Shown piece by piece: positions 1 through 8,413 of a stretch of 64,000 nt of DNA. The notes below the pieces were generated by a model that worked only from the letters and a program-made list of their open reading frames with translations, made no database searches and had not been told where the DNA came from. Within the stretch, counting starts at the first letter, position 1; every line of letters starts with the position of its first letter. A program made the position numbers and the translations under genes. Origin of the DNA: Treponema socranskii subsp. paredis ATCC 35535 (GTDB lineage Bacteria; Spirochaetota; Spirochaetia; Treponematales; Treponemataceae); assembly GCA_000413015.1 (NCBI GenBank), contig KE332515.1:1553940-1617939 (forward strand). The letters run 5' to 3'.

Positions 1-114
1 AAAACTTTTTCGGAAATTGATTCGAAGTCCGCGAAAGCGGATACGTAGAATCAGTTCTTTGCAGAACGAGCCGAAGGCTCTTATTTCCTGCAAAAGCTTT
101 TATAGGAGTTTTGT
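1..114. other. Upstream region with small hairpins
   Basis: Non-coding stretch before the first gene. It contains three short hairpins in a row: TCCGCGAAAGCGGA (about 28-41), GTTCTTTGCAGAAC (about 55-68) and GAGCCGAAGGCTC (about 69-81). A Shine-Dalgarno (TAGGAG) lies just before the ATG at 115. The series hairpin, then TACGTA, then hairpin, then TATTTC loosely recalls the four-hairpin repeats at 18.5-18.8 and 59.9-60.2 kb, so this may be the 3' part of a degenerate copy cut by the window edge. That relation is an inference. Confidence 0.4.
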
Positions 115-1116
115 ATGAAAAAATTATGTGCGGCTTTTACGGCGGCTTTGTTTACGGCGAGCCTTGTGTCGGCGATGGGTGGGGCGGATGCGCCTTCTTC
201 GGGCAAGATCTATAAGATCGGGATCGCAAAAATCGTGCAGCATCAAGCGCTCGACGACATTGAACGGGGCATTATGGATGTGATCAACGAATCGGGCATC
301 AAAGCAAACTACGATTTACAAAATGCAAACGGCGACGTAAACACGGCCGCTCAAATCGCATCGCGTTATCGCGACGAAAGAGTCGATGTCGCCGTCGGTA
401 TTGCAACCCCCGTCGCCGTCGCTCTTGCCAATACGATCAAAGACGTGCCTGTCGTATTCGGAACGATCACCGACCCTGTCGGTGCAGGACTCGTATCGAC
501 GACGGCCCACGGAGAGCGCAACGTAACGGGTATGAGCGATGCGATTCCGACCGACCAGCATATTAAATTATTTAAAGAAGTTGCGGGAATCAAAACGCTC
601 GGCTACATCTACACGAGTAATGAAGCGAATTCGGCAAGCGCGCTCAACCTCGTAAAAAAAGGATGCGCAGAACAGGGGCTTACGCTTGTGACGCAGGCAA
701 TCACGAATTCCTCTGAAGTAAAGCAGGCGGCCGAAACGCTCGTAAAGCGCGTCGACGGGCTCTACCTTTCAACCGATAACACGGTGTTCAGCGCGCTTCC
801 CGCCGTCGTAAACGTTTTTGCAAAAACGAAAAAACCGATCTTTTCAGGCGATGTTACGGGAGCGAAAAACGGCGGCATCTTTATGGCAAGCGGTTTTAAT
901 TATTATAAAGCGGGGCGCGCAACGGGCGAAATGGTCGTAGAGATTTTGCGCGGCGCAAAGCCTGCAGATATGCCGATCCGTTTTATGACGGAACCGAGCG
1001 ACAGCGATCTGCTCATCGACGTCGATGCGGCTGCCGCATGCGGCATTGCGATTCCGAAAAAATATTCGGAGAATGCGAATTATATTTATAAAAACGGAAA
1101 ATTGACGGCTCGATAA
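115..1116 (+). CDS. ABC transporter substrate-binding protein (ABC_sub_bind / TrpX-like family)
   Basis: 333-residue exported protein. A Sec signal peptide (Lys-rich start, hydrophobic residues 5-20, likely cleavage near ...LVSA) is followed by the periplasmic-binding fold: KIYKIGIAKIVQHQALDD, the segment around VDVAVGIATPVAVALA and PVVFGTITDPVGAGLV. These are typical of the ABC_sub_bind family (PF04392), whose members bind aromatic amino acids or other small solutes for import. The ATG has a good SD (ATAGGAG). No permease or ATPase follows; the next gene is on the opposite strand, so partners must lie upstream of the window or elsewhere. The ligand cannot be named from sequence. Confidence 0.85.
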   Translation: MKKLCAAFTAALFTASLVSAMGGADAPSSGKIYKIGIAKIVQHQALDDIERGIMDVINESGIKANYDLQNANGDVNTAAQIASRYRDERVDVAVGIATPVAVALANTIKDVPVVFGTITDPVGAGLVSTTAHGERNVTGMSDAIPTDQHIKLFKEVAGIKTLGYIYTSNEANSASALNLVKKGCAEQGLTLVTQAITNSSEVKQAAETLVKRVDGLYLSTDNTVFSALPAVVNVFAKTKKPIFSGDVTGAKNGGIFMASGFNYYKAGRATGEMVVEILRGAKPADMPIRFMTEPSDSDLLIDVDAAAACGIAIPKKYSENANYIYKNGKLTAR

Positions 1117-1136
1117 GGATGAGAATTGTTTTGTTA

Positions 1137-1187
1137 AAAGCCGCCGTTATGCGTTTGCCGACATCCGCTGCGCATCGGCCGGCTTTT
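1137..1187. terminator. Bidirectional hairpin between convergent genes
   Basis: Inverted repeat AAAAGCCGCC...GCG (1137-1153) against CGC...GGCCGGCTTTT (1171-1187), between the 3' ends of the binding-protein gene and the PLP-enzyme gene. The A/T-flanked GC stem reads as a terminator in both directions, although no long U-run follows. Confidence 0.45.
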
Positions 1188-1277
1188 AGGCCCAACGGCG
1201 AGTTCCGAAAATCTGACTGAGCATTGCCGAAAGCATACGCTCTTTCGAAACATTTTCGAAACTCGGCTTTCAGATCG

Positions 1278-2444
1278 TTACGATTTCATTGCGGCGATCG
1301 CCGTGTCGAGATCGCTGATAAGGCTGTCCGCCGTTTCAAGTCCGATGTGAACGCGTACGAGCGAAATCCTGTCGTCGGGGATAACATCGTTCGGATACCG
1401 GGAAACGGCAGCCGGAACGACGAGGCTTTCATAGCCGCCCCAGCTTACGGCGCGCTTGAACATCTTAAGCGAATCGGTGAATTTCCGTATCTCATCGAGC
1501 TTACGCGTTTTGAATCTGAATGAAAAAAGACCGGCGCCTCCTCTCATCTGCTTCATGGCAAGATCGTATTGGGGATACGACGGCAAAAACGGATATAGCA
1601 CGTCTTCCACTTCGCTTCTACTCTGCAAATATGCGGCGACTTTTTTCGCGTTTTCAAAATGCACCGGCATACGGATGTGCAGCGTCCGAAGCCCTCTCAA
1701 AACGAGCCATGCCATAAACGGATCGGGAACCGTTCCGTGCAGCTGGAATTCGCTTTCAAAAATCTTTTTGATGTCTTCATCGGAACCAACCATAACGCCG
1801 GCGACAGCGTCGCTGTTTCCGCTCATATATTTCGTTACAGAATGCACGACGATATCGATGCCGCAATCGATCGGATTTTGGAAAATGGGTGTACACCACG
1901 TATTGTCGATAACGGTTTTGATGCCGTGCTTTTTGGCAATTTGTGCGACGGCCGAAAGATTCTGCAGCTTGAACGTAAACGTCGTCGGACTTTCAAGATA
2001 GAACAGTTTCGTATTCGGCTTTACGGCGCGTTCAAACTCTTCCGGGTCGGTGCCGTCCACATACGTCGTTTCAATACCGAATCGTGCAAGATACGTCGTA
2101 AATAAATATTTCGCCCACGAATAACTGTCCCGCACCGCGACGACGTGATCGCCCGTTTTTAAAAAAGCCATGACCGCGCCGGAAATCGCGGCGACGCCCG
2201 AAGAGACGAGCTTCGCACGCTCACCGTGCTCGAGCGCGGCGATCTTTTCTTCGAGCAGATTGACCGTAGGATTGTTTCCCCGGGAATAAATAAAATGCGA
2301 CGGTTCGTCGGCGAGCGCATCTTTAAAATCGTCGAACGATTTGAAACAGAATATCGATGTTTGAAAAATGGGCGGGCTTACCGCATTGAGCGGGAGCGCG
2401 TCTTCTCCCATGTGATGCAGGATTTCGGTGATATCCTTTGCCAT
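1278..2444 (-). CDS. Cys/Met metabolism PLP-dependent enzyme (cystathionine gamma-synthase / lyase-like)
   Basis: 388-residue fold-type I PLP enzyme of the cystathionine synthase/lyase family (PF01053). Landmarks are SPPIFQTSIFCF near the N terminus, YSRGNNPTVNLLEEKIAALE (about 53-72), VIDNTWCTPIFQNP (about 178-191) and the cofactor-binding lysine K205 in HSVTKYMSGNSD. Family members make or cleave cystathionine, or release H2S/methanethiol from Cys/Met; the specific reaction cannot be settled here. The start is ATG with GGAGG upstream. It lies 54 bp downstream of the sugar permease gene on the same strand, so it may be co-transcribed with the ABC importer, which is not an obvious functional pairing. 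Confidence 0.85.
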   Translation of the reverse strand: MAKDITEILHHMGEDALPLNAVSPPIFQTSIFCFKSFDDFKDALADEPSHFIYSRGNNPTVNLLEEKIAALEHGERAKLVSSGVAAISGAVMAFLKTGDHVVAVRDSYSWAKYLFTTYLARFGIETTYVDGTDPEEFERAVKPNTKLFYLESPTTFTFKLQNLSAVAQIAKKHGIKTVIDNTWCTPIFQNPIDCGIDIVVHSVTKYMSGNSDAVAGVMVGSDEDIKKIFESEFQLHGTVPDPFMAWLVLRGLRTLHIRMPVHFENAKKVAAYLQSRSEVEDVLYPFLPSYPQYDLAMKQMRGGAGLFSFRFKTRKLDEIRKFTDSLKMFKRAVSWGGYESLVVPAAVSRYPNDVIPDDRISLVRVHIGLETADSLISDLDTAIAAMKS

Positions 2445-2498
2445 AACAGTGCCTCCAAATTATCGGGAACTTCTGAAAACTGCGGTTTTCAGATATGC

Positions 2499-3341
2499 CT
2501 ATTCTTTTACGCTGCCTTCCGTCAATCCTGCGACGATGTACTTTTGCGTAAACGCAAAGACGATCATCGTGGGAAGCAGGGCGATAACGATGCCCGCGCT
2601 GAGTATGTCCCATGAAACGCCCGCTTTCGAAATAAACGAATTGAGCGCAACGGGAACGGTCATTTTGGTTTCCGACGATAAAAACATAACCGCCAAAAAC
2701 AGTTCGTTCCAAATGTTGACGAACGAAAACGAAAAAATCGCCGCAAGACCGGGAAACATGACCGGCACGATGACATAAAATATCGCTTGCAGCGTATTGC
2801 AGCCATCAATCAGCGCCGCTTCTTCCAGCGCCGACGGAATATTGTCGAAAAAGCTTTTCGCCATGATCGTACTGAAAGCGACCGATGTCGCAGTATAGAG
2901 TACGCCCATCGTTACAAGGTTATCCGTAAGGTGAAGTTTCGCCATCATCGTATACAGCGGCATCATGATAATAAAATTCGGGATCATCTGCGTAAAATAA
3001 AACGCGAGAACGATCCTATTCCGTTCGCGCGGATGCTTGTATCGCGAAAGCGCAAAGCCGCTGAACAGACTGATAACGAGAGCGGCGAAAGCGGCGCCGA
3101 CCGACAGCACGACGCTATTGAAAAAATAGCGGGCAAAATTGCTGAAACTGAAAAGTTTTTTATAGCTTTCCAATGTGATGCGGCTCGGAAAATATTTTAT
3201 GGGATTGGAATAGATTTCTCTCGGACCTTTCAGAGATGTGATGATAATCCAATACAGAGGCCCGATTGCCGCGATGAGAAAGAGGATCAGCGCGAAAATG
3301 CGAAATGAGGATTTGATTTCCGCGACGCCGGTCTTTTTCAT
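2499..3341 (-). CDS. Sugar ABC transporter permease (MsmG/MalG-like)
   Basis: 280-residue inner-membrane permease of a carbohydrate uptake (CUT1) ABC importer. The start at MKKTGVAEIKSSF is chosen because it overlaps the stop of the upstream permease by ATGA (3338-3341), a translational-coupling arrangement; longer in-frame starts would run into that gene. It has about six hydrophobic helices and the cytoplasmic ATPase-contact loop LEEAALIDGCNTLQAIFYVI near residue 190. It is the last of three transporter genes in order binding lipoprotein, permease, permease. No ATPase is encoded nearby, so a shared MsmK-type ATPase is expected elsewhere, as is common for CUT1 systems. Confidence 0.9.
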   Translation of the reverse strand: MKKTGVAEIKSSFRIFALILFLIAAIGPLYWIIITSLKGPREIYSNPIKYFPSRITLESYKKLFSFSNFARYFFNSVVLSVGAAFAALVISLFSGFALSRYKHPRERNRIVLAFYFTQMIPNFIIMMPLYTMMAKLHLTDNLVTMGVLYTATSVAFSTIMAKSFFDNIPSALEEAALIDGCNTLQAIFYVIVPVMFPGLAAIFSFSFVNIWNELFLAVMFLSSETKMTVPVALNSFISKAGVSWDILSAGIVIALLPTMIVFAFTQKYIVAGLTEGSVKE

Positions 3342-4219
3342 TTGTCCGCTCCTTTGTTCATGATTTTCAAATACAATACGGCATAGAGCAGCAGGATCAC
3401 TATTATCATGATACCGACAGCGGAACCCTGACCGTAATCGTAGCTCTTTTGAATTTTGTTGATCATTTGAGTAGCCAAAATATTCGTGCTGTTCGCGGGT
3501 CCTCCGCCCGTCATCGCATAGATGATATCGGGAAAATTCATGATCCACATAGTGCGAAGCAGCGTCGTACTGATGATCGTCGGTAAAATATACGGAATCG
3601 TTATTTTGAACATACGCACAAAAGGTCCCGCGCCGTCAAGTTCCGCGGATTCGTACAGTTCTTTCGGAATGGACTGCAGCGCGGCGAGCAGCATGATCGC
3701 AAAATACGGAACGCCGTACCACACGTTCGCCGCGACGACGGAAAAAATCGCTATTTTCTGATTCGACAAAAAACCGATAGGCGAGTTTATAAATCCGAGC
3801 CTCATGAGCACATCGTTTGCCAGTCCGAACTGTCCGTTGAAAATCCACGCCCACACCAAGCCGATGGCGAAGCCCGACAGCGTCCACGAATAAAACACGA
3901 GCCCGCTGTAAAGTCCGCGCAGCGGAAAAGGTTTTTGCAGCAAAAGCGCGAGAGAAAATCCCAAAACGAATTGAAAAAAGAGCGAAACGAAAATCCATAT
4001 CAGCGTATTTGATAAAATCTGTAAAAACGGAAAATCTTTGTCGCGGATGATCGCAATGAAATTTTCAAATCCGGAAAATTTTATTTTCGATAAATCGAAA
4101 AGCGTATAATGCTGAAACGCGATAAACCCGCCGCGCAAAACCGGCCAGTACATAAACAGCGTCAAAATAATAAAAACCGGCAATACCATAAGCCTGTATA
4201 TGCGGTTGTGATATTTCAT
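3338..4219 (-). CDS. Sugar ABC transporter permease (MsmF/MalF-like)
   Basis: 293-residue permease, partner of the following gene. The start MKYHNRIYRLMVLPVF has an SD (GAGAGGA) in front of the ATG at 4219. Hydrophobic helices alternate with the EAA-type loop LYESAELDGAGPFVRMFKIT, which contacts the ABC ATPase. Its stop overlaps the start of the second permease. Between the binding-protein gene and this one is a strong hairpin (4243-4273), which probably lowers permease expression relative to the binding protein. Substrate unknown; the family carries oligosaccharides, disaccharides or glycerol-phosphates. Confidence 0.9.
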   Translation of the reverse strand: MKYHNRIYRLMVLPVFIILTLFMYWPVLRGGFIAFQHYTLFDLSKIKFSGFENFIAIIRDKDFPFLQILSNTLIWIFVSLFFQFVLGFSLALLLQKPFPLRGLYSGLVFYSWTLSGFAIGLVWAWIFNGQFGLANDVLMRLGFINSPIGFLSNQKIAIFSVVAANVWYGVPYFAIMLLAALQSIPKELYESAELDGAGPFVRMFKITIPYILPTIISTTLLRTMWIMNFPDIIYAMTGGGPANSTNILATQMINKIQKSYDYGQGSAVGIMIIVILLLYAVLYLKIMNKGADK

Positions 4220-4242
4220 GGGATCCTCTCGGTATAAGCAAA

Positions 4243-4273
4243 GGAGGAATGCGCGGCTTTTCGGCATTCCTCC
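4243..4273 (-). terminator. Intercistronic hairpin after the sugar-binding lipoprotein gene
   Basis: Perfect 10-bp inverted repeat GGAGGAATGC (4243-4252) / GCATTCCTCC (4264-4273) in the 76-bp gap between the binding-lipoprotein gene and the first permease gene. On the minus strand it is followed by a short T-run. It is a likely processing barrier or partial terminator that keeps binding-protein mRNA in excess. Confidence 0.55.
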
Positions 4274-4295
4274 CGTTATTGGTTTTATAAATTAT

Positions 4296-5561
4296 TTATT
4301 TCCAGTAGTCGGCACATTTTGCAATAAACTCTTCAGTCGTTATGTTTCCGAGCAGTGCGGACTGCATGTATTGTTCATGAGTCTGCGACCAGCCCGGCCA
4401 TTTTTCGCTGTCGAGCGGAAATTTGACGAGCACGTATTTATCCGGTTCTCCGAACTGCACATCCCACGCTTTATACACGCCCGTCGAAAAATACGGATCG
4501 TCTTTATACGTGCTGGCATGAATCGGCAACGGGCCGTATTTTTTGCACAGTTCGGCGTTCACTTTCGCGGAAGACATATATGAAATGAACTCCCATGCGA
4601 GCTCTTTGTTTTTTGAATACGACGGGATCGCAAGCGAAGCGAACCCGTAATCGATGGGCGCTTTGCCGCTTTTTCCGACCGTTAGCGGGATAACCGTATA
4701 CTTGTCTCGTCCGAGCTGCGTGTCGAGCAGACCTACCGTATCGGGATCCTGAATAAGGAACGGCGTGATGCCCGATACGAAAGAATTGACCTGTTCGTTG
4801 AACGCCCAGTTGATGCCGTCTGCGGGAACGGTGTCTTTGAACATGGCGATATACGCACGGGCGGCGGCAAGCGCATCCGGATTTGAAAGCGAGAATTTTC
4901 CGTCGAGCGTTTTATATACGTTTGCCGGATCGATATCGTTTACGTCGGAAAGCATGAGGAGATCGGCAATTTTAAATTCGTTCGCTTTGCCTCTGAAATC
5001 GAAACCGTATTGATTTTTTGCGGGATTCGTAATTTTCCGGCACAGCGCATAGAGCTCTTCATTGGTTTTCGGGTAATCCGCTTCGGTAATGCCGTTCGCA
5101 GCAAGAATGTCGGTGCGCACGAAAAGCGCTTTGACGTATAAAAACTGCGGAACGATATATGCGGTATTGTCGGCGGTTCTCGCACATGCCATCGTAATGG
5201 GCAAAAGGTCGCTGCCTTCGTTCCACTTCGCGATCATATCTTCGAGATTTGTCAATTTTCTGTTGTTGACATACTGCCGCACGTCATAGTCGCGCACTTC
5301 GATTATATCCAGAGGATCTTCGTTCGTGAGCATGAGCGACAGACGGTTCTGCGCCTGATCGTACGGCGGAGAGATAAGGTTGATCGAAACATTCGGATGC
5401 GCCTGTTCGAAATCCGCGATTATCTGCTTGATGATTACGGTGCGTTCGGGAGCCGTCATCGTTTCCAAAAAATTGAGCGTGGTTTTCTGCTCTTTTTTGG
5501 CGCAGGAGATAAGGGTGCAAAGCGCTGCGCAAAGCGCGATGCTTGCCAACATTTTTTTCAT
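4296..5561 (-). CDS. Sugar ABC transporter substrate-binding lipoprotein (MsmE-like)
   Basis: 421-residue extracytoplasmic solute-binding protein (SBP_bac_1 family). The start MKKMLASIALCAAL is supported by an SD (GGAGGATTCC). The lipobox LISC near residues 18-21 predicts a lipid-anchored mature protein beginning with Cys. The body has the usual SBP pattern, including IIADFEQAHPNVSINLIS, MLTNEDPLDIIEVRDYDV and AWEFISYMSSAKVNAELCKK. First gene of a three-gene importer operon with a near-consensus promoter upstream (5639-5668). The bound sugar cannot be inferred. Confidence 0.9.
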   Translation of the reverse strand: MKKMLASIALCAALCTLISCAKKEQKTTLNFLETMTAPERTVIIKQIIADFEQAHPNVSINLISPPYDQAQNRLSLMLTNEDPLDIIEVRDYDVRQYVNNRKLTNLEDMIAKWNEGSDLLPITMACARTADNTAYIVPQFLYVKALFVRTDILAANGITEADYPKTNEELYALCRKITNPAKNQYGFDFRGKANEFKIADLLMLSDVNDIDPANVYKTLDGKFSLSNPDALAAARAYIAMFKDTVPADGINWAFNEQVNSFVSGITPFLIQDPDTVGLLDTQLGRDKYTVIPLTVGKSGKAPIDYGFASLAIPSYSKNKELAWEFISYMSSAKVNAELCKKYGPLPIHASTYKDDPYFSTGVYKAWDVQFGEPDKYVLVKFPLDSEKWPGWSQTHEQYMQSALLGNITTEEFIAKCADYWK

Positions 5562-5588
5562 GGAATCCTCCGGTCGGTAAAACTGATT

Positions 5589-5630
5589 ATAGGGAATACC
5601 CGAAAATCGCAATTTCCGAATATTCCCTAT
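5589..5630 (-). promoter_or_regulatory. Operator-like inverted repeat at the start of the sugar-transporter mRNA
   Basis: ATAGGGAATA (5589-5598) and TATTCCCTAT (5621-5630) form a perfect 10-bp inverted repeat whose 22-nt interior folds further (CGAAAAT/AATTTCCG). It begins within a few bases of the predicted transcription start of the importer operon, so it could be a repressor site or a 5' mRNA stem-loop. Confidence 0.5.
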
Positions 5631-5638
5631 ATTTATTT

Positions 5639-5668
5639 ATTATAAGTCCCAGATTCGGTATTTGTCAA
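5639..5668 (-). promoter_or_regulatory. Promoter of the sugar ABC importer operon
   Basis: On the minus strand TTGACA (5668-5663), an 18-nt spacer and TATAAT (5644-5639), both hexamers full consensus. The predicted start is near 5632, about 70 nt before the lipoprotein ATG. Confidence 0.75.
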
Positions 5669-5695
5669 TAATTACCCCGGCAGATTGAAATAATT

Positions 5696-6133
5696 TCAAT
5701 GTACGGAGCTTTCGCTTCCGACAAGACACATCCATTCTGCTTCCGCCGCCAAAACGTCGCCGACATAGGCTTTGCCCGACTGCTTTACCATGTGAGCCGA
5801 AACGCGCAAGTTCGTGATTTCCATGCGCACCGTATCGCCGGGACGCACTTGATTTCGAAACTTTACTTTATCGACCGTAGCGAGAAAAAACAAACTGCTT
5901 TCCTGAAATTTCTTTTGAAAGCTGAGCGCCGCTCCTCCCGCCTGCGCCATCGTTTCGACGAGGATAACGCCGGGCACGACGGGATACTGCGGAAAATGTC
6001 CTTTAAAAAAGAAATCGTCGTCGGTAAATTTCCGCGTACTTACGCTGCCTTTTTCATCGCACGAAAGTATTTCGTCGACAAATAAAAACGGCTTTCGGTG
6101 CGGCAAAAGAGAAGCGATATCGTTCGTAACCAT
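5696..6133 (-). CDS. fabZ: 3-hydroxyacyl-ACP dehydratase FabZ
   Basis: 145-residue hot-dog dehydratase of fatty-acid elongation. It begins IASLLPHRKPFLFVDEIL and carries the catalytic motif GHFPQYPVVPGVILVETMAQ, with catalytic His46 and Glu60. The start at 6133 is chosen for its SD (GGAGAC); an upstream in-frame ATG lacks one. Last gene of the fabD-fabG-fabF-fabZ operon, 122 bp after fabF. It dehydrates beta-hydroxyacyl-ACP to trans-2-enoyl-ACP; the enoyl reductase is not in the window. Confidence 0.93.
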   Translation of the reverse strand: MVTNDIASLLPHRKPFLFVDEILSCDEKGSVSTRKFTDDDFFFKGHFPQYPVVPGVILVETMAQAGGAALSFQKKFQESSLFFLATVDKVKFRNQVRPGDTVRMEITNLRVSAHMVKQSGKAYVGDVLAAEAEWMCLVGSESSVH

Positions 6134-6255
6134 AGTGTCTCCCGTAATACATTGCAGGCTGAATATCGGGTTTGAAAACATGAAGTCAAGGCTGTGCTTT
6201 CGGCGATATTATTCGTTTTCAAACCCGCCATTCAGTTAAAAAAAATAGGAAAATA

Positions 6256-7506
6256 TTAAATTCTTTTCAGTACGATAACGCCGTTGTGTCCGCCGAAGCC
6301 GAAGGTCGAACTCATGGCACAGTCGACTTTGCACTCGATGCCTTTATTCGGCGTATAATTCAAGTCGCAGCCGCCTTCGACATCCTGTTCGTCGAGATTG
6401 ATCGTCGGAGGGATAAATCCTTCTTGGATCGCCTTGACTGCAAACATCGCTTCGATCGCACCGGTAGCTCCGAGACAATGGCCGGTCATGCTTTTCGTAG
6501 ACGATATGTGCAGCTTTTTCGCGTTTTCTTCGCCGAACGCGATCTTCAGCATCTGCGTTTCGCAAGGGTCGTTCTTTTTCGTCGCCGTTCCGTGCGCATT
6601 GTAATACTGCACTTCTTCCGGCTTTACGCCCGCGTCTTTGAGCGCTTCCGTCATAGCGGCCGCACCCCAAACGCCGTCGGGATTCGGAGCGGTCAAGTGA
6701 TAACCGTCGCTCGTTCCGCCGTAACCGGCGAGTTCGGCATATATTTTCGCTCCGCGCTTTTTCGCATGTTCGTATTCTTCGAGAACGAATACCGCGCTGC
6801 CCTCGCCCATGACAAAGCCTTCGCGCTTTTTGTCGAAGGGGCGACTCGCCGCTGCGGGATTGTCCGCAAAAGAAGTTGAAAGCGCATGGAGCACTTCAAA
6901 GCCCGCAATGCCGAATCCGTTGATCGTACTCTCGGATCCTCCCGCAAGACATATATCGCGTCTGCCGCCTCTGATAAAATCGAGTGCATCGCCGAGCGCG
7001 TCCGAACCGCTCGCGCATGCGGTCGTCACCGTGTGCGCCGGTCCGTGAATGCCGAAAGCCATGGAAATATTGCCGCACGCTTCGTTCGGAATCAGTTCGG
7101 GAATCGTCATAGGCGGCAGACGGTGCTGCGGACTCTGCGAATATTTGATACAGCATTCTTCGTTCACTTCAAAGCCGCCGATACCGACGCCCATAAAGAT
7201 CGCGGCGTCTTTGATGACATCGCTGTTCGCTTCGATCGACGCATCGTCAAGCGCCATCTTTGCCGCGGCGACCGCATACTGCGAAAAGCGCGCCATTTTG
7301 CGCGCCGCTTCGGGATTCATATACTTGGTCGCGTCGAAGTTTTTTACTTCGCCCGCATACCGCGCTTTAAACGTACTCGCATCAAAATGCGTGATGAGAG
7401 CGACTCCGCTTTTGCCCGCTTTCGCCGCAGCCCAGGTTTCCTCAACCGAATTTCCGATCGGGGTAACAGCTCCCATACCCGTTATAACAACACGCCTCTT
7501 TTCCAT
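6256..7506 (-). CDS. fabF: 3-oxoacyl-ACP synthase II FabF
   Basis: 416-residue condensing enzyme. The thiolase-fold triad is complete: Cys164 in VTTACASGSDA, His305 in NAHGTATKKND and His343 in STKSMTGHCLGATGA, with Lys338. The ATG at 7506 has AGGAG nine bases upstream; the in-frame TTG at 7515 abuts the SD and is unlikely. It elongates acyl-ACP with malonyl-ACP. In many bacteria acpP lies between fabG and fabF; here that 163-bp gap holds only hairpin repeats. Confidence 0.95.
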   Translation of the reverse strand: MEKRRVVITGMGAVTPIGNSVEETWAAAKAGKSGVALITHFDASTFKARYAGEVKNFDATKYMNPEAARKMARFSQYAVAAAKMALDDASIEANSDVIKDAAIFMGVGIGGFEVNEECCIKYSQSPQHRLPPMTIPELIPNEACGNISMAFGIHGPAHTVTTACASGSDALGDALDFIRGGRRDICLAGGSESTINGFGIAGFEVLHALSTSFADNPAAASRPFDKKREGFVMGEGSAVFVLEEYEHAKKRGAKIYAELAGYGGTSDGYHLTAPNPDGVWGAAAMTEALKDAGVKPEEVQYYNAHGTATKKNDPCETQMLKIAFGEENAKKLHISSTKSMTGHCLGATGAIEAMFAVKAIQEGFIPPTINLDEQDVEGGCDLNYTPNKGIECKVDCAMSSTFGFGGHNGVIVLKRI

Positions 7507-7550
7507 AACCGCCAACTCCTGTTTATTCCGTTATAAAATTAATAATCAAT

Positions 7551-7664
7551 ACCCCCGACGCAAGCGTCGGGGTATGTTGTTCTCATAAGGTGGTTGCAGT
7601 CGGCTTTAATACCCTTTGTTACGACGCAAGCGTCGGGGTATTAAACCCTCCGCACGAATAAGAT
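7551..7664. repeat. GACGCAAGCGTCGGGGTAT repeats between fabG and fabF
   Basis: The 19-mer GACGCAAGCGTCGGGGTAT occurs twice (7557-7575 and 7623-7641). The first copy sits in a hairpin (ATACCCC...GGGGTAT with GACGC-AA-GCGTC). The second continues as TAAACCCTCCGCACGAATAAG, and this tail recurs almost exactly at about 59799-59822. So this is a dispersed intergenic repeat rather than an acpP gene. Confidence 0.7.
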
Positions 7665-7669
7665 GAGCT

Positions 7670-8413
7670 TTATGCGCCCATACCGCCGTCCACGCCGAGC
7701 ACTTGCCCCGTAACGTATGCCGACAGATCGCTTGCCAAAAACAACACCGCATTCGCAACGTCTTCGGTTTGTCCCGCGCGTTTGAGCGGAATCTGAGCGA
7801 CCCACGCTTCACGCGCTTTTTCATTCACCGCCTTTGTCATGTCCGTTTCGATATAGCCGGGCGCTACGGCGTTTACGCGTACGCCGCGGGAACCCACTTC
7901 TTTTGCAAGACTTTTCGTATAGCCGATAAGACCCGCTTTGCTCGCGCTGTAGTTGACCTGCCCCGCTCCTCCGTGTATGCCGACGATGCTGGACATATTG
8001 ATTATCGAACCGGATTTTTTGTGAATCATATCGTTTGAAACGATCTGCGTTGCAACGAACACCGCAGTAAGATTGACGTCGAGAACTTTTTGCCAATCTT
8101 CGATTTTCATGCGGAACGAAAGACCGTCCTTCGTGATGCCCGCGTTATTGACGAGTACGTCGAATCCGCCGGAAGCCGAAAGCGCTTCTTTAACGACTTC
8201 CGAAAGACGCGCGGCATCTCCCGCATCGGCAGAGATTTCATGAAAAACCGTACCCTGCGATGAAGCGAATTGTTCCAGCTCCGATTTCGCTTCCGAAGGA
8301 TGAGAACAAAGCCCCCATACTTCCGCGCCTTCGCGCAAAAAAGTTTCTACGATCTTTCGGCCGATACCGCGGCTCGATCCCGTGACGAGCGCCTTTTTAC
8401 CTGTAAGCAGCAT
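7670..8413 (-). CDS. fabG: 3-oxoacyl-ACP reductase FabG
   Basis: 247-residue short-chain dehydrogenase. NADP-binding TGSSRGIG (11-18), NNAG (89-92), catalytic Ser142 (INMSSIVG), Tyr155 and Lys159 (YSASK), and the typical C-terminal FLASDLSAYVTGQVLGVDGG. The start ATG overlaps the fabD stop (TGATG), so translation is probably coupled. It reduces beta-ketoacyl-ACP in the elongation cycle. A second, divergent FabG-like gene at 61494-62234 belongs to the polyene-type cluster. Confidence 0.94.
   Translation of the reverse strand: MLLTGKKALVTGSSRGIGRKIVETFLREGAEVWGLCSHPSEAKSELEQFASSQGTVFHEISADAGDAARLSEVVKEALSASGGFDVLVNNAGITKDGLSFRMKIEDWQKVLDVNLTAVFVATQIVSNDMIHKKSGSIINMSSIVGIHGGAGQVNYSASKAGLIGYTKSLAKEVGSRGVRVNAVAPGYIETDMTKAVNEKAREAWVAQIPLKRAGQTEDVANAVLFLASDLSAYVTGQVLGVDGGMGA

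Noticed and set aside
7507-7669. acpP gene between fabG and fabF.
   Set aside because: No frame with the DSL phosphopantetheine motif; the gap holds hairpin repeats only.
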